A model generated the notes under the pieces. It was not told the origin of the DNA, searched no databases, and saw nothing but the letters and a program-made list of their open reading frames with translations. Shown in pieces: positions 40,261-50,686 of a DNA stretch of 64,000 nucleotides (positions within the stretch are counted from its first letter, which is position 1; every line of letters begins with the position of its first letter). The translations under genes and the position numbers were made by a program. This DNA comes from an uncultured Clostridia bacterium (GTDB lineage Bacteria; Bacillota; Clostridia; Christensenellales; Borkfalkiaceae). The DNA lies in the NCBI GenBank assembly GCA_947625385.1, contig CANQOB010000001.1, positions 1 to 64,000 of the forward strand, written 5' to 3'.

Positions 40261-42180
40261 ATGAAGAAACGTTCGAAACCAACCGAACCCATCAAGCGGG
40301 AGACCGATTTCCCGCTCTATCTTTACCATCAGGGAAAGAGCGACAGGGCGTACGAGCTCTTCGGCGCCCACCGGGCGACGGAGGAGGGCAAGGAAGGCTA
40401 TATCTTTCGGGTCTGGGCGCCGCACGCGGCTTCCGTCTCCGTCGTCGGCGATTTCAACGGCTGGGACAAGTCCCGCAACGTCATGCACCGGATGATCGAC
40501 AACGAGACCTTCGAATGTTTCATCGAAGGGCTCGGGGAGTACGACGTCTACAAATATTTCATCACGACCCCGGACGGGAGGCAGTTCATGAAAGCCGACC
40601 CCGTCGCGTTCCATGCCGAAACGCCTCCGCGCACCGCTTCCAAGCTGTACGACCTTGACGGGTACGAATGGGGAGACGGCGACTACGTCACCGCCCGCAA
40701 GCGGGACGTGTATTCTTCGCCCGTCAATATTTACGAAGTCAATCTGCTCTCGTGGAAAAAACACGCCGACGGGAACTATCTGTCGTACAGCGATCTCGCG
40801 ACGGAGCTCGTGGCGTACGTGAAGGAGATGGGATATACGCATGTGGAGTTCATGCCCATCACCGAGCACCCGTTCGACGGTTCGTGGGGGTATCAGGTCA
40901 CGGGATACTTTTCGGTGACGTCCCGCCTCGGGACGCCGAAGGACTTCATGTATCTCGTCGACTGTTTCCACCGTGCGGGAATCGGGGTCATCCTCGACTG
41001 GGTGCCGGCGCATTTCCCGAAGGATGAGCACGGATTGTATGAATTCGACGGGCAAACGCTCTATGAGAGCGGTCAATGGGACAGAATGGAGCACAAGAGC
41101 TGGGGGACGCGCCGCTTCGATTACGGCAGGAACGAAGTCGTATCCTTTTTGGTCTCCTCGGCGTGCCTTTTCTTCGATAAATTCCACATCGACGGAATCC
41201 GCGTGGACGCGGTCGCTTCCATGCTCTACCTCGATTATGACAAGCGCCCCGGGGAATGGGTCCCCAATATCTACGGCGAGAACAAAAATCTCGAAGCCAT
41301 CGCCTTTGTGCGCAAGCTCAACGAAGCGGTCTTTCTGCGCTTCCCGTACGCGCTCATGATCGCCGAGGAGTCCACCGCATGGCCGATGGTGACGAAGCCC
41401 ACCTATATGGGCGGTCTCGGATTCAACTTCAAGTGGAATATGGGCTGGATGAACGATATGCTCTCCTATCTCTGTCTGGACCCCGTGTACCGCCGCTATA
41501 ACCACAATAAACTGACGTTCTCCATGATGTATGCCTTCTCGGAGAACTATGTTCTTCCCATTTCGCACGACGAAGTCGTCCACGGAAAGGGCTCTCTCAT
41601 CAGCAAGATGCCCGGGGAATATGCCGATAAATTCGCAGGCGTGCGCGCCTTCCTCGGCTATCAGATGGCGCACCCCGGCAAGAAATTGAACTTTATGGGC
41701 TATGAGTTCGGACAGTTCAAGGAGTGGGATTATCGCACGGGATTGGAATTTTTCCTGCGCGACCAATTCGAACTGCACGGGAAGCTCTCCGTGTTCGTCA
41801 AAGAGCTCAACGAATTTTACAGGTCGCACGCGCCTTTCTATGAGATCGAGGACGGCTGGGACGGGTTCGAATGGCTTGCGCCCGACGACAGCGACCAAAA
41901 CGTGCTCGCCTTCATCCGCCGCGACCGCTCGGGAGGGGAGATCGTCGTTCTGACCTCCTTCTCGGGCATCGACACCGAATACCGTATCGGTGTCCCGCAA
42001 AAGGGGAAGTATAAGATCGTTTTCTGCTCGGACGATGCAAAGTACGGCGGCAGGGGGATCGTCACCCGCAAGTCTTTGAGAACGGAGAAGATTTTCAGCC
42101 ACGGCAGAGAAGCTTCGCTTTCGGTCACGCTCCCGAAGTTCACGACGATGTATCTCGTCTTTGTACCCGAGAAAAAATAA
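40261..42180 (+). CDS. glgB: 1,4-alpha-glucan branching enzyme
   Basis: [51 protein letters not shown]. Confidence 0.96.
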   Translation: MKKRSKPTEPIKRETDFPLYLYHQGKSDRAYELFGAHRATEEGKEGYIFRVWAPHAASVSVVGDFNGWDKSRNVMHRMIDNETFECFIEGLGEYDVYKYFITTPDGRQFMKADPVAFHAETPPRTASKLYDLDGYEWGDGDYVTARKRDVYSSPVNIYEVNLLSWKKHADGNYLSYSDLATELVAYVKEMGYTHVEFMPITEHPFDGSWGYQVTGYFSVTSRLGTPKDFMYLVDCFHRAGIGVILDWVPAHFPKDEHGLYEFDGQTLYESGQWDRMEHKSWGTRRFDYGRNEVVSFLVSSACLFFDKFHIDGIRVDAVASMLYLDYDKRPGEWVPNIYGENKNLEAIAFVRKLNEAVFLRFPYALMIAEESTAWPMVTKPTYMGGLGFNFKWNMGWMNDMLSYLCLDPVYRRYNHNKLTFSMMYAFSENYVLPISHDEVVHGKGSLISKMPGEYADKFAGVRAFLGYQMAHPGKKLNFMGYEFGQFKEWDYRTGLEFFLRDQFELHGKLSVFVKELNEFYRSHAPFYEIEDGWDGFEWLAPDDSDQNVLAFIRRDRSGGEIVVLTSFSGIDTEYRIGVPQKGKYKIVFCSDDAKYGGRGIVTRKSLRTEKIFSHGREASLSVTLPKFTTMYLVFVPEKK

Positions 42181-42199
42181 TTCCGCAAAGGAGAGCAAG

Positions 42200-43396
42200 A
42201 TGATAAGGAAGAAGGAATGTGTGGCAATGCTGCTCGCGGGCGGACAGGGTTCCCGTCTGTACGCGCTCACGAACGACATTGCAAAGCCCGCGGTTGCTTT
42301 CGGCGCGAAGTATCGGATCATCGACTTTCCGCTCTCGAACTGCATCAATTCGGGCATCGATACGGTGGGCGTGCTCACGCAGTACGAGCCGCTCGAACTC
42401 AACGAATATATCGGGAACGGACAGCCTTGGGACCTCGACCGCGTCTACGGCGGCGTCCATATCCTCTCGCCCTACCAGGCGAAGAAGAAGCAGAGCTGGT
42501 TCGAGGGGACGGCGAACGCCATCTATCAGAACCTGCATTTCATGAAAAAATACGACCCCGATTATGTTCTTATCCTGTCTGGCGACCACATCTATAAGAT
42601 GAATTACGCCGAGATGCTCCGTGCGCATAAGGCGACCGGGGCGGACTGCACGATCGCGGCGATCGAAGTTCCCATGAAGGAGGCGTCCCGTTTCGGAATC
42701 CTCAATACCAACGCGGACGGCTCCATCTACGGGTTCGAAGAGAAGCCCAAAAACCCCAAGAGCAACCTCGCCTCGATGGGCATCTACATCTTCACGGCGA
42801 GCAAGCTCTTTGCCTATCTCGAAGCCGACGACGCCGACCCGAATTCCTCCAAAGATTTCGGCAAGGATGTGCTTCCCGCGATGCTTGCGGCAGGGGAAAA
42901 GCTGTTTTCCTATCGGTTCGAGGGCTATTGGAAGGACGTGGGGACGATCTCGTCGCTCTGGGAATCCAACATGGACCTGCTCGGCAAGAATCCCGCATTC
43001 GACGTGAGCGCGCCCGATTGGAAGATTCATTCCCGGAATCCGCTGGCGCCGCCCGAATATGTCGGAGACGGGGCGGTGCTGGAAAACTCCCTCGTCGCGC
43101 TCGGCTGCGAGATCGAAGGGACGGTCGTAAATTCCGTGCTTGCGGCGAGCGTCGTCGTGGAGAAGGGGGCGACCGTTCGGGACAGCGTGATCATGGCGAA
43201 CACCGTCATAAGATCGGGCGCGACGGTCGAATATTCCATCATCGACGAAAACGTCACCGTGGAGCAAGGCGCGCAAGTCGGCGAGCCCAAAGCCTCCGGG
43301 GGCGGCATCGCCGTTCTCGGCAGGGGAATCGTCATCGGCGCGGGAGCCCGCGTCGGCGGCGGAAGCATCCTCGACAAGGATGTAAAGGGGGTATGA
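42200..43396 (+). CDS. glgC: Glucose-1-phosphate adenylyltransferase
   Basis: [39 protein letters not shown]. Confidence 0.96.
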   Translation: MIRKKECVAMLLAGGQGSRLYALTNDIAKPAVAFGAKYRIIDFPLSNCINSGIDTVGVLTQYEPLELNEYIGNGQPWDLDRVYGGVHILSPYQAKKKQSWFEGTANAIYQNLHFMKKYDPDYVLILSGDHIYKMNYAEMLRAHKATGADCTIAAIEVPMKEASRFGILNTNADGSIYGFEEKPKNPKSNLASMGIYIFTASKLFAYLEADDADPNSSKDFGKDVLPAMLAAGEKLFSYRFEGYWKDVGTISSLWESNMDLLGKNPAFDVSAPDWKIHSRNPLAPPEYVGDGAVLENSLVALGCEIEGTVVNSVLAASVVVEKGATVRDSVIMANTVIRSGATVEYSIIDENVTVEQGAQVGEPKASGGGIAVLGRGIVIGAGARVGGGSILDKDVKGV

Positions 43397-44511
43397 CCAT
43401 GGCACTTTCGACCGTAGGCGTCATTTTTTCGCATATCAACGACGCAAACCTTCCCGAACTCTCCCGTCACCGCACGACGGCGTCCGTGCCCTTCGGCGGC
43501 AGATACCGCTTCATTGATTTTGCGCTTTCCAACATGGTGAACGCGGGCATCACGACGGTGGGGCTCGTCACCAAAAACAACTATCAGTCGCTCATCGATC
43601 ATCTCGGGAGCGGCAAGGATTGGGACCTCGCGCGCAAGGACGGCGGAATCATCCTGTTGCCGCCCTATTCGGACGAAACGGAATCGCTGTATTCCACCCG
43701 TCTCGAAGCGCTCATGGGCATCACGGGATTCCTCAACCACAGGAGCGAAGATTATGTCGTCATCTCGGACTGCGACGGCATCGCCCGCTTCGACATCGCG
43801 GATATCGTGCGCTACCACGAGGAAAAACAGGCGGACATCACGATGGTCTACCACGAGGAGAGCAAAAAGGTCAACTCCTCCTATTACATCACACTCTCTC
43901 CCGACGAGACGGGGCGCGTCCGCGAACTCAAGATCAATCCAAAGACGAAGGGAAAATTCGCTCTCTATGTCAACGTCATGGTGATGAGCAGAGAGTTTCT
44001 CATCGACACCATCTCGAACGCGGTGACGAGGGGATTTTCCAGCTTCGGCAGGGATATCCTCACGAAAAATGTGGACACCCTGCGCATCTTCGGTTACAAA
44101 TTCGACGGCTATTATGCGGCGGTCACCAGCCTTCGGGACTACTTTGCGCACAGCATGGAGCTCCTTGACAAGCGCGTCCGCGACGAGCTGTTCGGCGCAC
44201 GCGATATCTATACGAAAGTGCGCGATTCGGCGCCTTCCAAATATCTCGAAGGCGCAAAAGTGCGCGATTCGCTTATCTCCGACGGCTGTCTCATCGAGGG
44301 AACGGTGGAAAACAGCATTCTTTTCCGCGGCGTCCGCATCGGAAAGGGCTGCGTCGTCAAAAATTCCATCGTCATGCAGGACAGCATCCTCGGCGAAGGG
44401 GCGAAGCTCGACTATGTTATTACGGACAAGAATGTCGTCGTCCGCGACGGGCGCGTGCTTTCCGGCTGCGCGGAACTTCCTTACTTCATTCCGAAAGGGC
44501 GGATGCTTTGA
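43393..44511 (+). CDS. glgD: GlgD-like glucose-1-phosphate adenylyltransferase homologue
   Basis: [29 protein letters not shown]; immediately after glgC. Confidence 0.92.
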   Translation: MTMALSTVGVIFSHINDANLPELSRHRTTASVPFGGRYRFIDFALSNMVNAGITTVGLVTKNNYQSLIDHLGSGKDWDLARKDGGIILLPPYSDETESLYSTRLEALMGITGFLNHRSEDYVVISDCDGIARFDIADIVRYHEEKQADITMVYHEESKKVNSSYYITLSPDETGRVRELKINPKTKGKFALYVNVMVMSREFLIDTISNAVTRGFSSFGRDILTKNVDTLRIFGYKFDGYYAAVTSLRDYFAHSMELLDKRVRDELFGARDIYTKVRDSAPSKYLEGAKVRDSLISDGCLIEGTVENSILFRGVRIGKGCVVKNSIVMQDSILGEGAKLDYVITDKNVVVRDGRVLSGCAELPYFIPKGRML

Positions 44512-44549
44512 CGCTCTGCATAAATCCAATCAAATAGGGGAAACATCGT

Positions 44550-46076
44550 ATGGCAACAAATTCCAAGACGACACGAAAGACGGGACCCGTGGAGGTCGTG
44601 GAAGCGGTCGCATCCGCAGAGCGGGCGCCCGCGCAGATCACCGTGGAGGCAAAGAAGAAAATTCTCTTCGTCGCCTCCGAAGCCGCGCCCTTCATTGCGA
44701 CGGGAGGGCTTGCCGAAGTCATCGGGTCGCTCTCGAAGGCGATCGCAAGCAGCGATCTCTATGACGTGCGCGTCATCATTCCGCTCTATCAGGACATCCG
44801 CAAGGAATACCGCAAGGATTTCCGCTACATCGGCAATTTCACCGTGCAGCTCGCATGGAGAAACCAATACTGCGGCATCTTCGAATACAAAGCGGGAAAC
44901 GTCACGTACTATTTCGTGGACAACGAATACTACTTCAAGCGCCCCGGCTGTTACGGGTATTACGACGACGGCGAACGGTTTGCCTTCTTCTGCCGCGCCG
45001 TGCTCGATACCCTCGGCTATATCGGGTTCTATCCGGACATTCTGCACTGCCACGATTGGCAGGCGGCGCTCGCGGCGATCTACCTCAAAACGAACTATTG
45101 CCATCGCAAGGAATACAGCGCCATCCGCAGCGTATTTACCATTCACAACATAGAATATCAAGGGAAATATTCTCTCGATATTCTCGGCGATCTCTTCGGA
45201 ATCGGCGATGAATACCGCAACTTCGTTGAGTACGACCGCTGTATCAACCTGATGAAGGGGGCGATCGAAGTCTCCGAGGCGGTCTCCACCGTCTCGCCCT
45301 CGTATGCGGAAGAGATCAAACATCCTTATTTTTCCCACGGGCTCGACCCCATCATCCGCCGGAACGAGTTCAAGCTCCGCGGGATCCTCAACGGCATCGA
45401 CCCCGAGTATTACGACCCCGCGACGGACGCTTCGCTCTTTGCGAACTATTCTTCGGAGCATCCCGAAAACAAGGCGGTCTGCAAAGAGGAACTGCAAAAG
45501 ATGCTCGGGCTGCCCGTCAAAGGCAATGTGCCCGTCGTCGCCATGATCTCCCGTCTCGTGGCACACAAGGGATTCGACCTTGTACGCGAAGTCATCGAAC
45601 AGGCGCTGCGCAGCGACATGCAGTTCATCCTGCTCGGGACGGGGGAATCGACTTACGAAAATTACTTTTCCGACCTGATGAAGAGGTATCCGGGGAAGGT
45701 CGTCTCCGTGATCTCCTTCAACGCCGATCTCTCGCGCAAGATCTATTCGGGGGCGGATATCTTCCTCATGCCCTCCAAGAGCGAGCCCTGCGGTCTCTCG
45801 CAGATGATCGCGAGCCGCTATGGGACGGTCGCGCTCGTGCGCGAGACGGGAGGGTTGGGGGACAGCATCACGCCCTACGGTGCGGGCGGCAACGGATTTA
45901 CCTTCCACGACTATAACGCGAATGATATGCTGTACGTCCTCTTCGAAGCCTTCGGCATCTTCCGCATGAAGGACGAATGGGCAAAACTCGTCAAAAAGGC
46001 GATGGAGACCGATTTCAGTTGGTCGACTTCGGCAAAATCTTATGAAGGACTGTATCACGACGTCCTGAATTCTTGA
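44550..46076 (+). CDS. glgA: Glycogen synthase
   Basis: ILFVASEAAPFIATGGLAEVIGSL; MPSKSEPCGLSQMIASRYG. Confidence 0.95.
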   Translation: MATNSKTTRKTGPVEVVEAVASAERAPAQITVEAKKKILFVASEAAPFIATGGLAEVIGSLSKAIASSDLYDVRVIIPLYQDIRKEYRKDFRYIGNFTVQLAWRNQYCGIFEYKAGNVTYYFVDNEYYFKRPGCYGYYDDGERFAFFCRAVLDTLGYIGFYPDILHCHDWQAALAAIYLKTNYCHRKEYSAIRSVFTIHNIEYQGKYSLDILGDLFGIGDEYRNFVEYDRCINLMKGAIEVSEAVSTVSPSYAEEIKHPYFSHGLDPIIRRNEFKLRGILNGIDPEYYDPATDASLFANYSSEHPENKAVCKEELQKMLGLPVKGNVPVVAMISRLVAHKGFDLVREVIEQALRSDMQFILLGTGESTYENYFSDLMKRYPGKVVSVISFNADLSRKIYSGADIFLMPSKSEPCGLSQMIASRYGTVALVRETGGLGDSITPYGAGGNGFTFHDYNANDMLYVLFEAFGIFRMKDEWAKLVKKAMETDFSWSTSAKSYEGLYHDVLNS

Positions 46077-46088
46077 GGAGACAGGGAC

Positions 46089-48509
46089 ATGAACCTTTCC
46101 GAAACGGAAGCAGAACGGCTGATCGCGGGCAAACTCACGCGCTATTTCGGCGTCACCCCGCAGGAGGCCGCCCGCGACCAGATCTACAAAGCCGTCGTCA
46201 TGAGCGTGAGAGACATCATGCTCGAAAAAAGGCAGAAATTCCACAAGAAAGTCAAGACCGCCAAGGCAAAGCGGGTCTATTATCTTTGCATGGAATTTCT
46301 CATGGGGCGGTCGCTGAAAAACAGCGTCTACAATCTCGGCATCCAAAGCGCACTCGAAGGAGCTTTGAAGCGCTACCGCCTCACGCTCGATGACCTCTAC
46401 GAGGAGGAACCTGACGCAGGGCTCGGAAATGGGGGACTCGGACGCCTCGCGGCATGTTTTTTGGATGGGCTCGCCACGCAGAACTATCCCGCGATGGGGT
46501 TCTCCATCTGTTACCAATACGGACTTTTCAAACAGAAGATCGTCGACGGCTGGCAGATCGAGCTGCCCGACGTCTGGCTTCCCGGCGGCGAAGCGTGGCT
46601 CACGCAGCGCACGGATAAACAGTTCATTGTGCGGTTCGACGGGGAACTCGAAGAGCGTTGGACAGACAGCGGCTTGCAGGTCGTCTATCGCAATGCAAAA
46701 GAGGTGGAGGCGATTGCATACGACATGATGATCGCGGGGGCGAACTCCGAGGCGGTCAGCGTGCTTCGCCTTTGGCGCTCCCGCGCGATGCACAAGTTCG
46801 ACATGCAGCGCTTTGCACGGGGCGATTATGACGCCGCCATCCGCGACGACAATGAGGCGCAGCTCATCTCCAAAGTCCTGTATCCCTCGGATAACCACTA
46901 TGAGGGCAAATCGCTGCGCCTGAAACAGCAGTATTTTCTCGTCTCGGCGTCGCTGCAATGTATCGTGGCTGACCACAAGCGGCGGTACGGTCCGCTCACG
47001 CTTCTGCCCGAAATGGCGTCGATCCACATCAACGACACCCACCCCGCGCTCGCCATCCCCGAACTCATGCGCATTCTCATAGATGAAAATGCCTTTTCGT
47101 GGGAGGACGCATGGAACATCACGACAGCGACCTGCGCTTACACCAACCACACCGTGCTTGCGGAGGCGCTCGAAACGTGGGCGGAAGATCTTGTCGCAAG
47201 GAGATTGCCGCGCATCCATTCCATTCTCAAAGAGATCAACCGACGGCTCTGCGAAGATCTTTGGAACAGATTCCCCGGCGATTGGAACAAGATATCCCGC
47301 ATGGCGGTTCTTGCGCACAATACCGTGCGCATGGCAAACCTCGCAGTCATCGGCGCGCACAGCGTAAACGGCGTCTCCGAGCTGCACAGCAACATCATCA
47401 AGGAGAGCATTTTCCGCGATTTTTACGATTACACGCCCGAGAAATTCACAAACGTCACGAACGGCATCGCGCACCGCCGGTGGCTCAACCAATCCAATCC
47501 CGAGCTCTGCGCCCTGCTCGACGAATGTATCGGACCGGGCTACGCAAAGGATGCGGAAAAGCTTGCCGCGTTTGCGAAATTCGAAAGCGACGAGAGCGTT
47601 CTTGCCCGCCTCGCCGAGATCAAGCACATCAAAAAGGAGCAGTTCGCCCAATATGCAAAACGGGAACAGGGCATTGTCATCGACCCGGATACGCTCTTCG
47701 ACGTGCAGGCGAAGCGCATGCACGAATACAAACGGCAGCTCCTCAACGTGCTCAACATCATCGGACAGTACGACCTTCTGAGAGAGAATCCCGATCTCGA
47801 CGTCGTGCCGAGGACGTATATTTTCGGAGCGAAAGCGGCTGCGGGATACGATATGGCGAAGCAGATCATGAAGCTCATTTGCTTCCTCGCCGAGGATATC
47901 CGGAAACATCCGAAGATTCACGAAAAGCTCAACGTCGTCTATATGGAGAACTACAATGTGACGATGTCGGAGAAGCTCATGCCCGCTTCCGAGGTCTCGG
48001 AGCAGATCTCTCTCGCGGGGAAGGAGGCGAGCGGCACCGGGAACATGAAGTTCATGATCAACGGCGCGCTCACCGTCGGCACGTTGGACGGCGCGAATGT
48101 CGAGATCGCCGAACGGGTGGGCGACGAAAACATCTTTATTTTCGGACTTCGTTCGGACGAAGTGGCGGAAATTTGGAGCAAGGGCTACAATTCGAGCGCC
48201 TACTACAATCATGACGGCTTTTTGAGGCGCATCATCGAATCTCTCATCGTCGGATTCAACGGGTATTCTTTTGCGGAGATCGCCAACTATCTCCTGCGCA
48301 ATGCGCCCGTGGCGGACCCGTACATGTGCCTGGCGGACTTTGAATCCTATGCCGCGACCCAAAGCAAGGTCTCCGCGCTCTACCGCGGCGACCCGATGGA
48401 ATGGAACCGCAAATCGCTCTTCAATATCGCAGCGGCGGGGTATTTTTCCGCAGACAGAAGCGTCAGAGAGTATGCGCGATCGATCTGGAATCTCAAACAA
48501 GTGAAATAA
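46089..48509 (+). CDS. glgP: Glycogen/maltodextrin phosphorylase
   Basis: DAGLGNGGLGRLAACFLDG; EASGTGNMKFMINGALTVGTLDGANVEI. Confidence 0.97.
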   Translation: MNLSETEAERLIAGKLTRYFGVTPQEAARDQIYKAVVMSVRDIMLEKRQKFHKKVKTAKAKRVYYLCMEFLMGRSLKNSVYNLGIQSALEGALKRYRLTLDDLYEEEPDAGLGNGGLGRLAACFLDGLATQNYPAMGFSICYQYGLFKQKIVDGWQIELPDVWLPGGEAWLTQRTDKQFIVRFDGELEERWTDSGLQVVYRNAKEVEAIAYDMMIAGANSEAVSVLRLWRSRAMHKFDMQRFARGDYDAAIRDDNEAQLISKVLYPSDNHYEGKSLRLKQQYFLVSASLQCIVADHKRRYGPLTLLPEMASIHINDTHPALAIPELMRILIDENAFSWEDAWNITTATCAYTNHTVLAEALETWAEDLVARRLPRIHSILKEINRRLCEDLWNRFPGDWNKISRMAVLAHNTVRMANLAVIGAHSVNGVSELHSNIIKESIFRDFYDYTPEKFTNVTNGIAHRRWLNQSNPELCALLDECIGPGYAKDAEKLAAFAKFESDESVLARLAEIKHIKKEQFAQYAKREQGIVIDPDTLFDVQAKRMHEYKRQLLNVLNIIGQYDLLRENPDLDVVPRTYIFGAKAAAGYDMAKQIMKLICFLAEDIRKHPKIHEKLNVVYMENYNVTMSEKLMPASEVSEQISLAGKEASGTGNMKFMINGALTVGTLDGANVEIAERVGDENIFIFGLRSDEVAEIWSKGYNSSAYYNHDGFLRRIIESLIVGFNGYSFAEIANYLLRNAPVADPYMCLADFESYAATQSKVSALYRGDPMEWNRKSLFNIAAAGYFSADRSVREYARSIWNLKQVK

Positions 48510-48513
48510 GAAT

Positions 48514-50343
48514 ATGAGTTTTTATTACGATCCGATAGACCCGCGCTGCAAATCCCTCGTCGGGGCATGCAAGCGCGGCAGTGAAATTACGTTTCGCGTC
48601 TTTCAAAACCAAAGCGGAGAGGGGACTTTCTCGGCGGAAGTTTGTTATTTCGTGCTCTACGAGGACGGAAAGCCCGAAACCGTTTTGCCCATGAAGCGGA
48701 CGAAAGAGGGCTTCGAACTCGCTTTGCGTTTTCCGCAGACGGGTCTCTTCTTCTATTACTTTACTTTCCCCGACAATGTATTTCTCGGTCGGGGCAGGCT
48801 GCGCAGAGCCGCGGTCACCCGCCATCCCGCGAGCTGGCAGATCACCGTCTTTGAAGAGGATTACCGCACGCCCGATTGGATGAAGGGCGGGGTGATGTAC
48901 CAGATCTTCCCCGACCGCTTCTGCAAATCCGGAGAAGGGAGCGTGCCGCCGCACAAGCGTCTGCGCTCCGATTGGGGCGGGTGTCCTTCCTATCTTCCCG
49001 ACGAATACGGCAAGATTCACAACAACGATTTCTTTGGGGGGAATCTGCGCGGCGTCATCGAAAAGCTCGATTATCTCGAAAGTTTGCATGTGAGCACGGT
49101 CTATTTCAACCCCATCTTCGAAGCGTATTCCAATCACCGCTACGATACGGGCGACTATCTGCGCATCGACCCGCTGCTCGGGACGCTCAAAGACTTCGAC
49201 GAACTCATCGAAAAGGCAGCCTGCCGCGGCATCAAGATCGTCCTCGACGGCGTATTCAACCATACGGGCGACGACAGCCGCTATTTCAATAAATACGGCA
49301 GATACGACTCCTTGGGCGCCTACCAGTCCCCCGCCTCTCCCTATGCGAAATGGTACCGCTTTCACGAATTTCCCACTTCCTACGACAGTTGGTGGGGCAT
49401 CGAGACGCTGCCCGCCGTCAACGAATGCGACGAGGGCTTCCGCAACTTCATCTGCGGAGAAGGCGGCGTACTGAAATATTGGCTCGCCCGCGGTATCGGC
49501 GGCTACCGTCTCGACGTCGCCGACGAGCTCCCCGATTCCTTCCTCGAGCTTTTGCGCACCTCCGTCAAGGAGGAGAACCCCGACGCCGTGATCATCGGCG
49601 AAGTCTGGGAGGACGCATCGAATAAGATCGCTTACGGCGAACGCAGAAAGTACCTGCAAGGAAAAGAGCTCGACAGCGTGATGAACTATCCGCTCAAAGA
49701 CGGCATTCTCAATTTTATGCTTTCGGGAAGCTGCGATCAGCTCCGCGAGACGATCTTCATGCTCCTCGACAACTACCCCAAAGAGACGCTCGATGTGCTC
49801 ATGAACGTGCTCTCGACGCACGATACGCCGCGCATTCTCACCGTCCTCGGCGGAAAACATTGCAGAACCAAACGGGAAATGGCGGAAACGCAGCTCACCG
49901 ACGCGGAAAAGCTGCTCGCCAAAGAACGCTTGAAGGCAGCCGCGCTCCTCGAATACACGCTCTTCGGCGTGCCCTGCATTTATTACGGCGACGAGGCGGG
50001 CATGGAGGGCTACGGCGACCCGTTCTGCCGCAGATGCTTCCCGTGGGACGGCATGGACGAAGAACTCGTGGAATACTTCCGTCTGCTCGGCGAGATTCGC
50101 ACCCAACGATTTCACGGCATCCTGACGGACGGCGGCTACCGCGAGGTCTTCGCAGACGTCTCCTGCCTCGTATTCGAACGCAGAAAGGACGACCGCGCGA
50201 TCTACGTCTTTTGCAATCTTTCGTCGTCGGAATACCGCATCCGCTTCGACGGAAGTTTCACCGAACAGCTCACGGGAAAAGTCTATGAAAACAGCTTCAC
50301 CGTGCCGCCGTATTCTTACGGAATCTTGGCGAAAACCGAATAG
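48514..50343 (+). CDS. GH13 alpha-amylase/neopullulanase-like glycosidase
   Basis: GGVMYQIFPDRF; DGVFNHTGDDS; GYRLDVADELP; NVLSTHDTPR. Confidence 0.92.
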   Translation: MSFYYDPIDPRCKSLVGACKRGSEITFRVFQNQSGEGTFSAEVCYFVLYEDGKPETVLPMKRTKEGFELALRFPQTGLFFYYFTFPDNVFLGRGRLRRAAVTRHPASWQITVFEEDYRTPDWMKGGVMYQIFPDRFCKSGEGSVPPHKRLRSDWGGCPSYLPDEYGKIHNNDFFGGNLRGVIEKLDYLESLHVSTVYFNPIFEAYSNHRYDTGDYLRIDPLLGTLKDFDELIEKAACRGIKIVLDGVFNHTGDDSRYFNKYGRYDSLGAYQSPASPYAKWYRFHEFPTSYDSWWGIETLPAVNECDEGFRNFICGEGGVLKYWLARGIGGYRLDVADELPDSFLELLRTSVKEENPDAVIIGEVWEDASNKIAYGERRKYLQGKELDSVMNYPLKDGILNFMLSGSCDQLRETIFMLLDNYPKETLDVLMNVLSTHDTPRILTVLGGKHCRTKREMAETQLTDAEKLLAKERLKAAALLEYTLFGVPCIYYGDEAGMEGYGDPFCRRCFPWDGMDEELVEYFRLLGEIRTQRFHGILTDGGYREVFADVSCLVFERRKDDRAIYVFCNLSSSEYRIRFDGSFTEQLTGKVYENSFTVPPYSYGILAKTE

Positions 50344-50378
50344 TATGTCAGACATACAATACTATGCGTGACATACTA
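50341..50378 (+). repeat. Intergenic hairpin element copy 3 (divergent, includes GH13 stop codon)
   Basis: TAGTATGTCA...TGCGTGACATACTA; 10-bp perfect arms around the invariant core start. Confidence 0.7.
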
Positions 50379-50528
50379 CCGAAGAAGATCTTCGGTCATG
50401 TTTTGCAGCCGATTTCGGAAAAAAACGGACGATCGGCAAAAGATCCGACGCAGCGATAAAAACTGTGTATGAGCGGAAATCCAGAGAAAAAAGCTGATTT
50501 TTTGCAAAAAAACTAATTTTTTGCCCAT

Positions 50529-50562
50529 AACTATTCGTAAAACAATGATTTTACGCATAGTT
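50529..50562. promoter_or_regulatory. dif-like inverted repeat: candidate Xer recombination site or operator
   Basis: AACTATTCGTAAAA-CAATGA-TTTTACGCATAGTT: 14-bp arms with one mismatch and a 6-bp spacer. Confidence 0.5.
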
Positions 50563-50583
50563 TAATTTGTCGGTATTGCAGAA

Positions 50584-50613
50584 AATCGCCTCTCCCCCGA
50601 GGGGCGGATTTTT
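50584..50613 (+). terminator. Hairpin with T-rich tail upstream of the recombinase promoter
   Basis: CGCCTCT-6 nt-AGGGGCG-GATTTTTG. Confidence 0.55.
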
Positions 50614-50651
50614 GATTTTTCATAAAAATTCCCCTTTAACTATTCGTAAAA

Positions 50652-50680
50652 TTGACAGCGCTCTCTTTTTTTGCTATAAT
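50652..50680 (+). promoter_or_regulatory. Consensus sigma-A promoter of the recombinase gene
   Basis: TTGACA-17 bp-TATAAT. Confidence 0.85.
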
Positions 50681-50686
50681 TGTCGT

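Noticed and set aside
39862-42402. 846-aa antisense ORF opposite glgB/murC
   Set aside because: Same shadow effect; sense genes are well supported.
44481-48500. 1339-aa antisense ORF (minus strand) across glgA/glgP
   Set aside because: Shadow ORF of GC-rich coding DNA; low-complexity His/Arg/Asp-rich translation with no domain motifs; sense strand encodes clear glgA and glgP.
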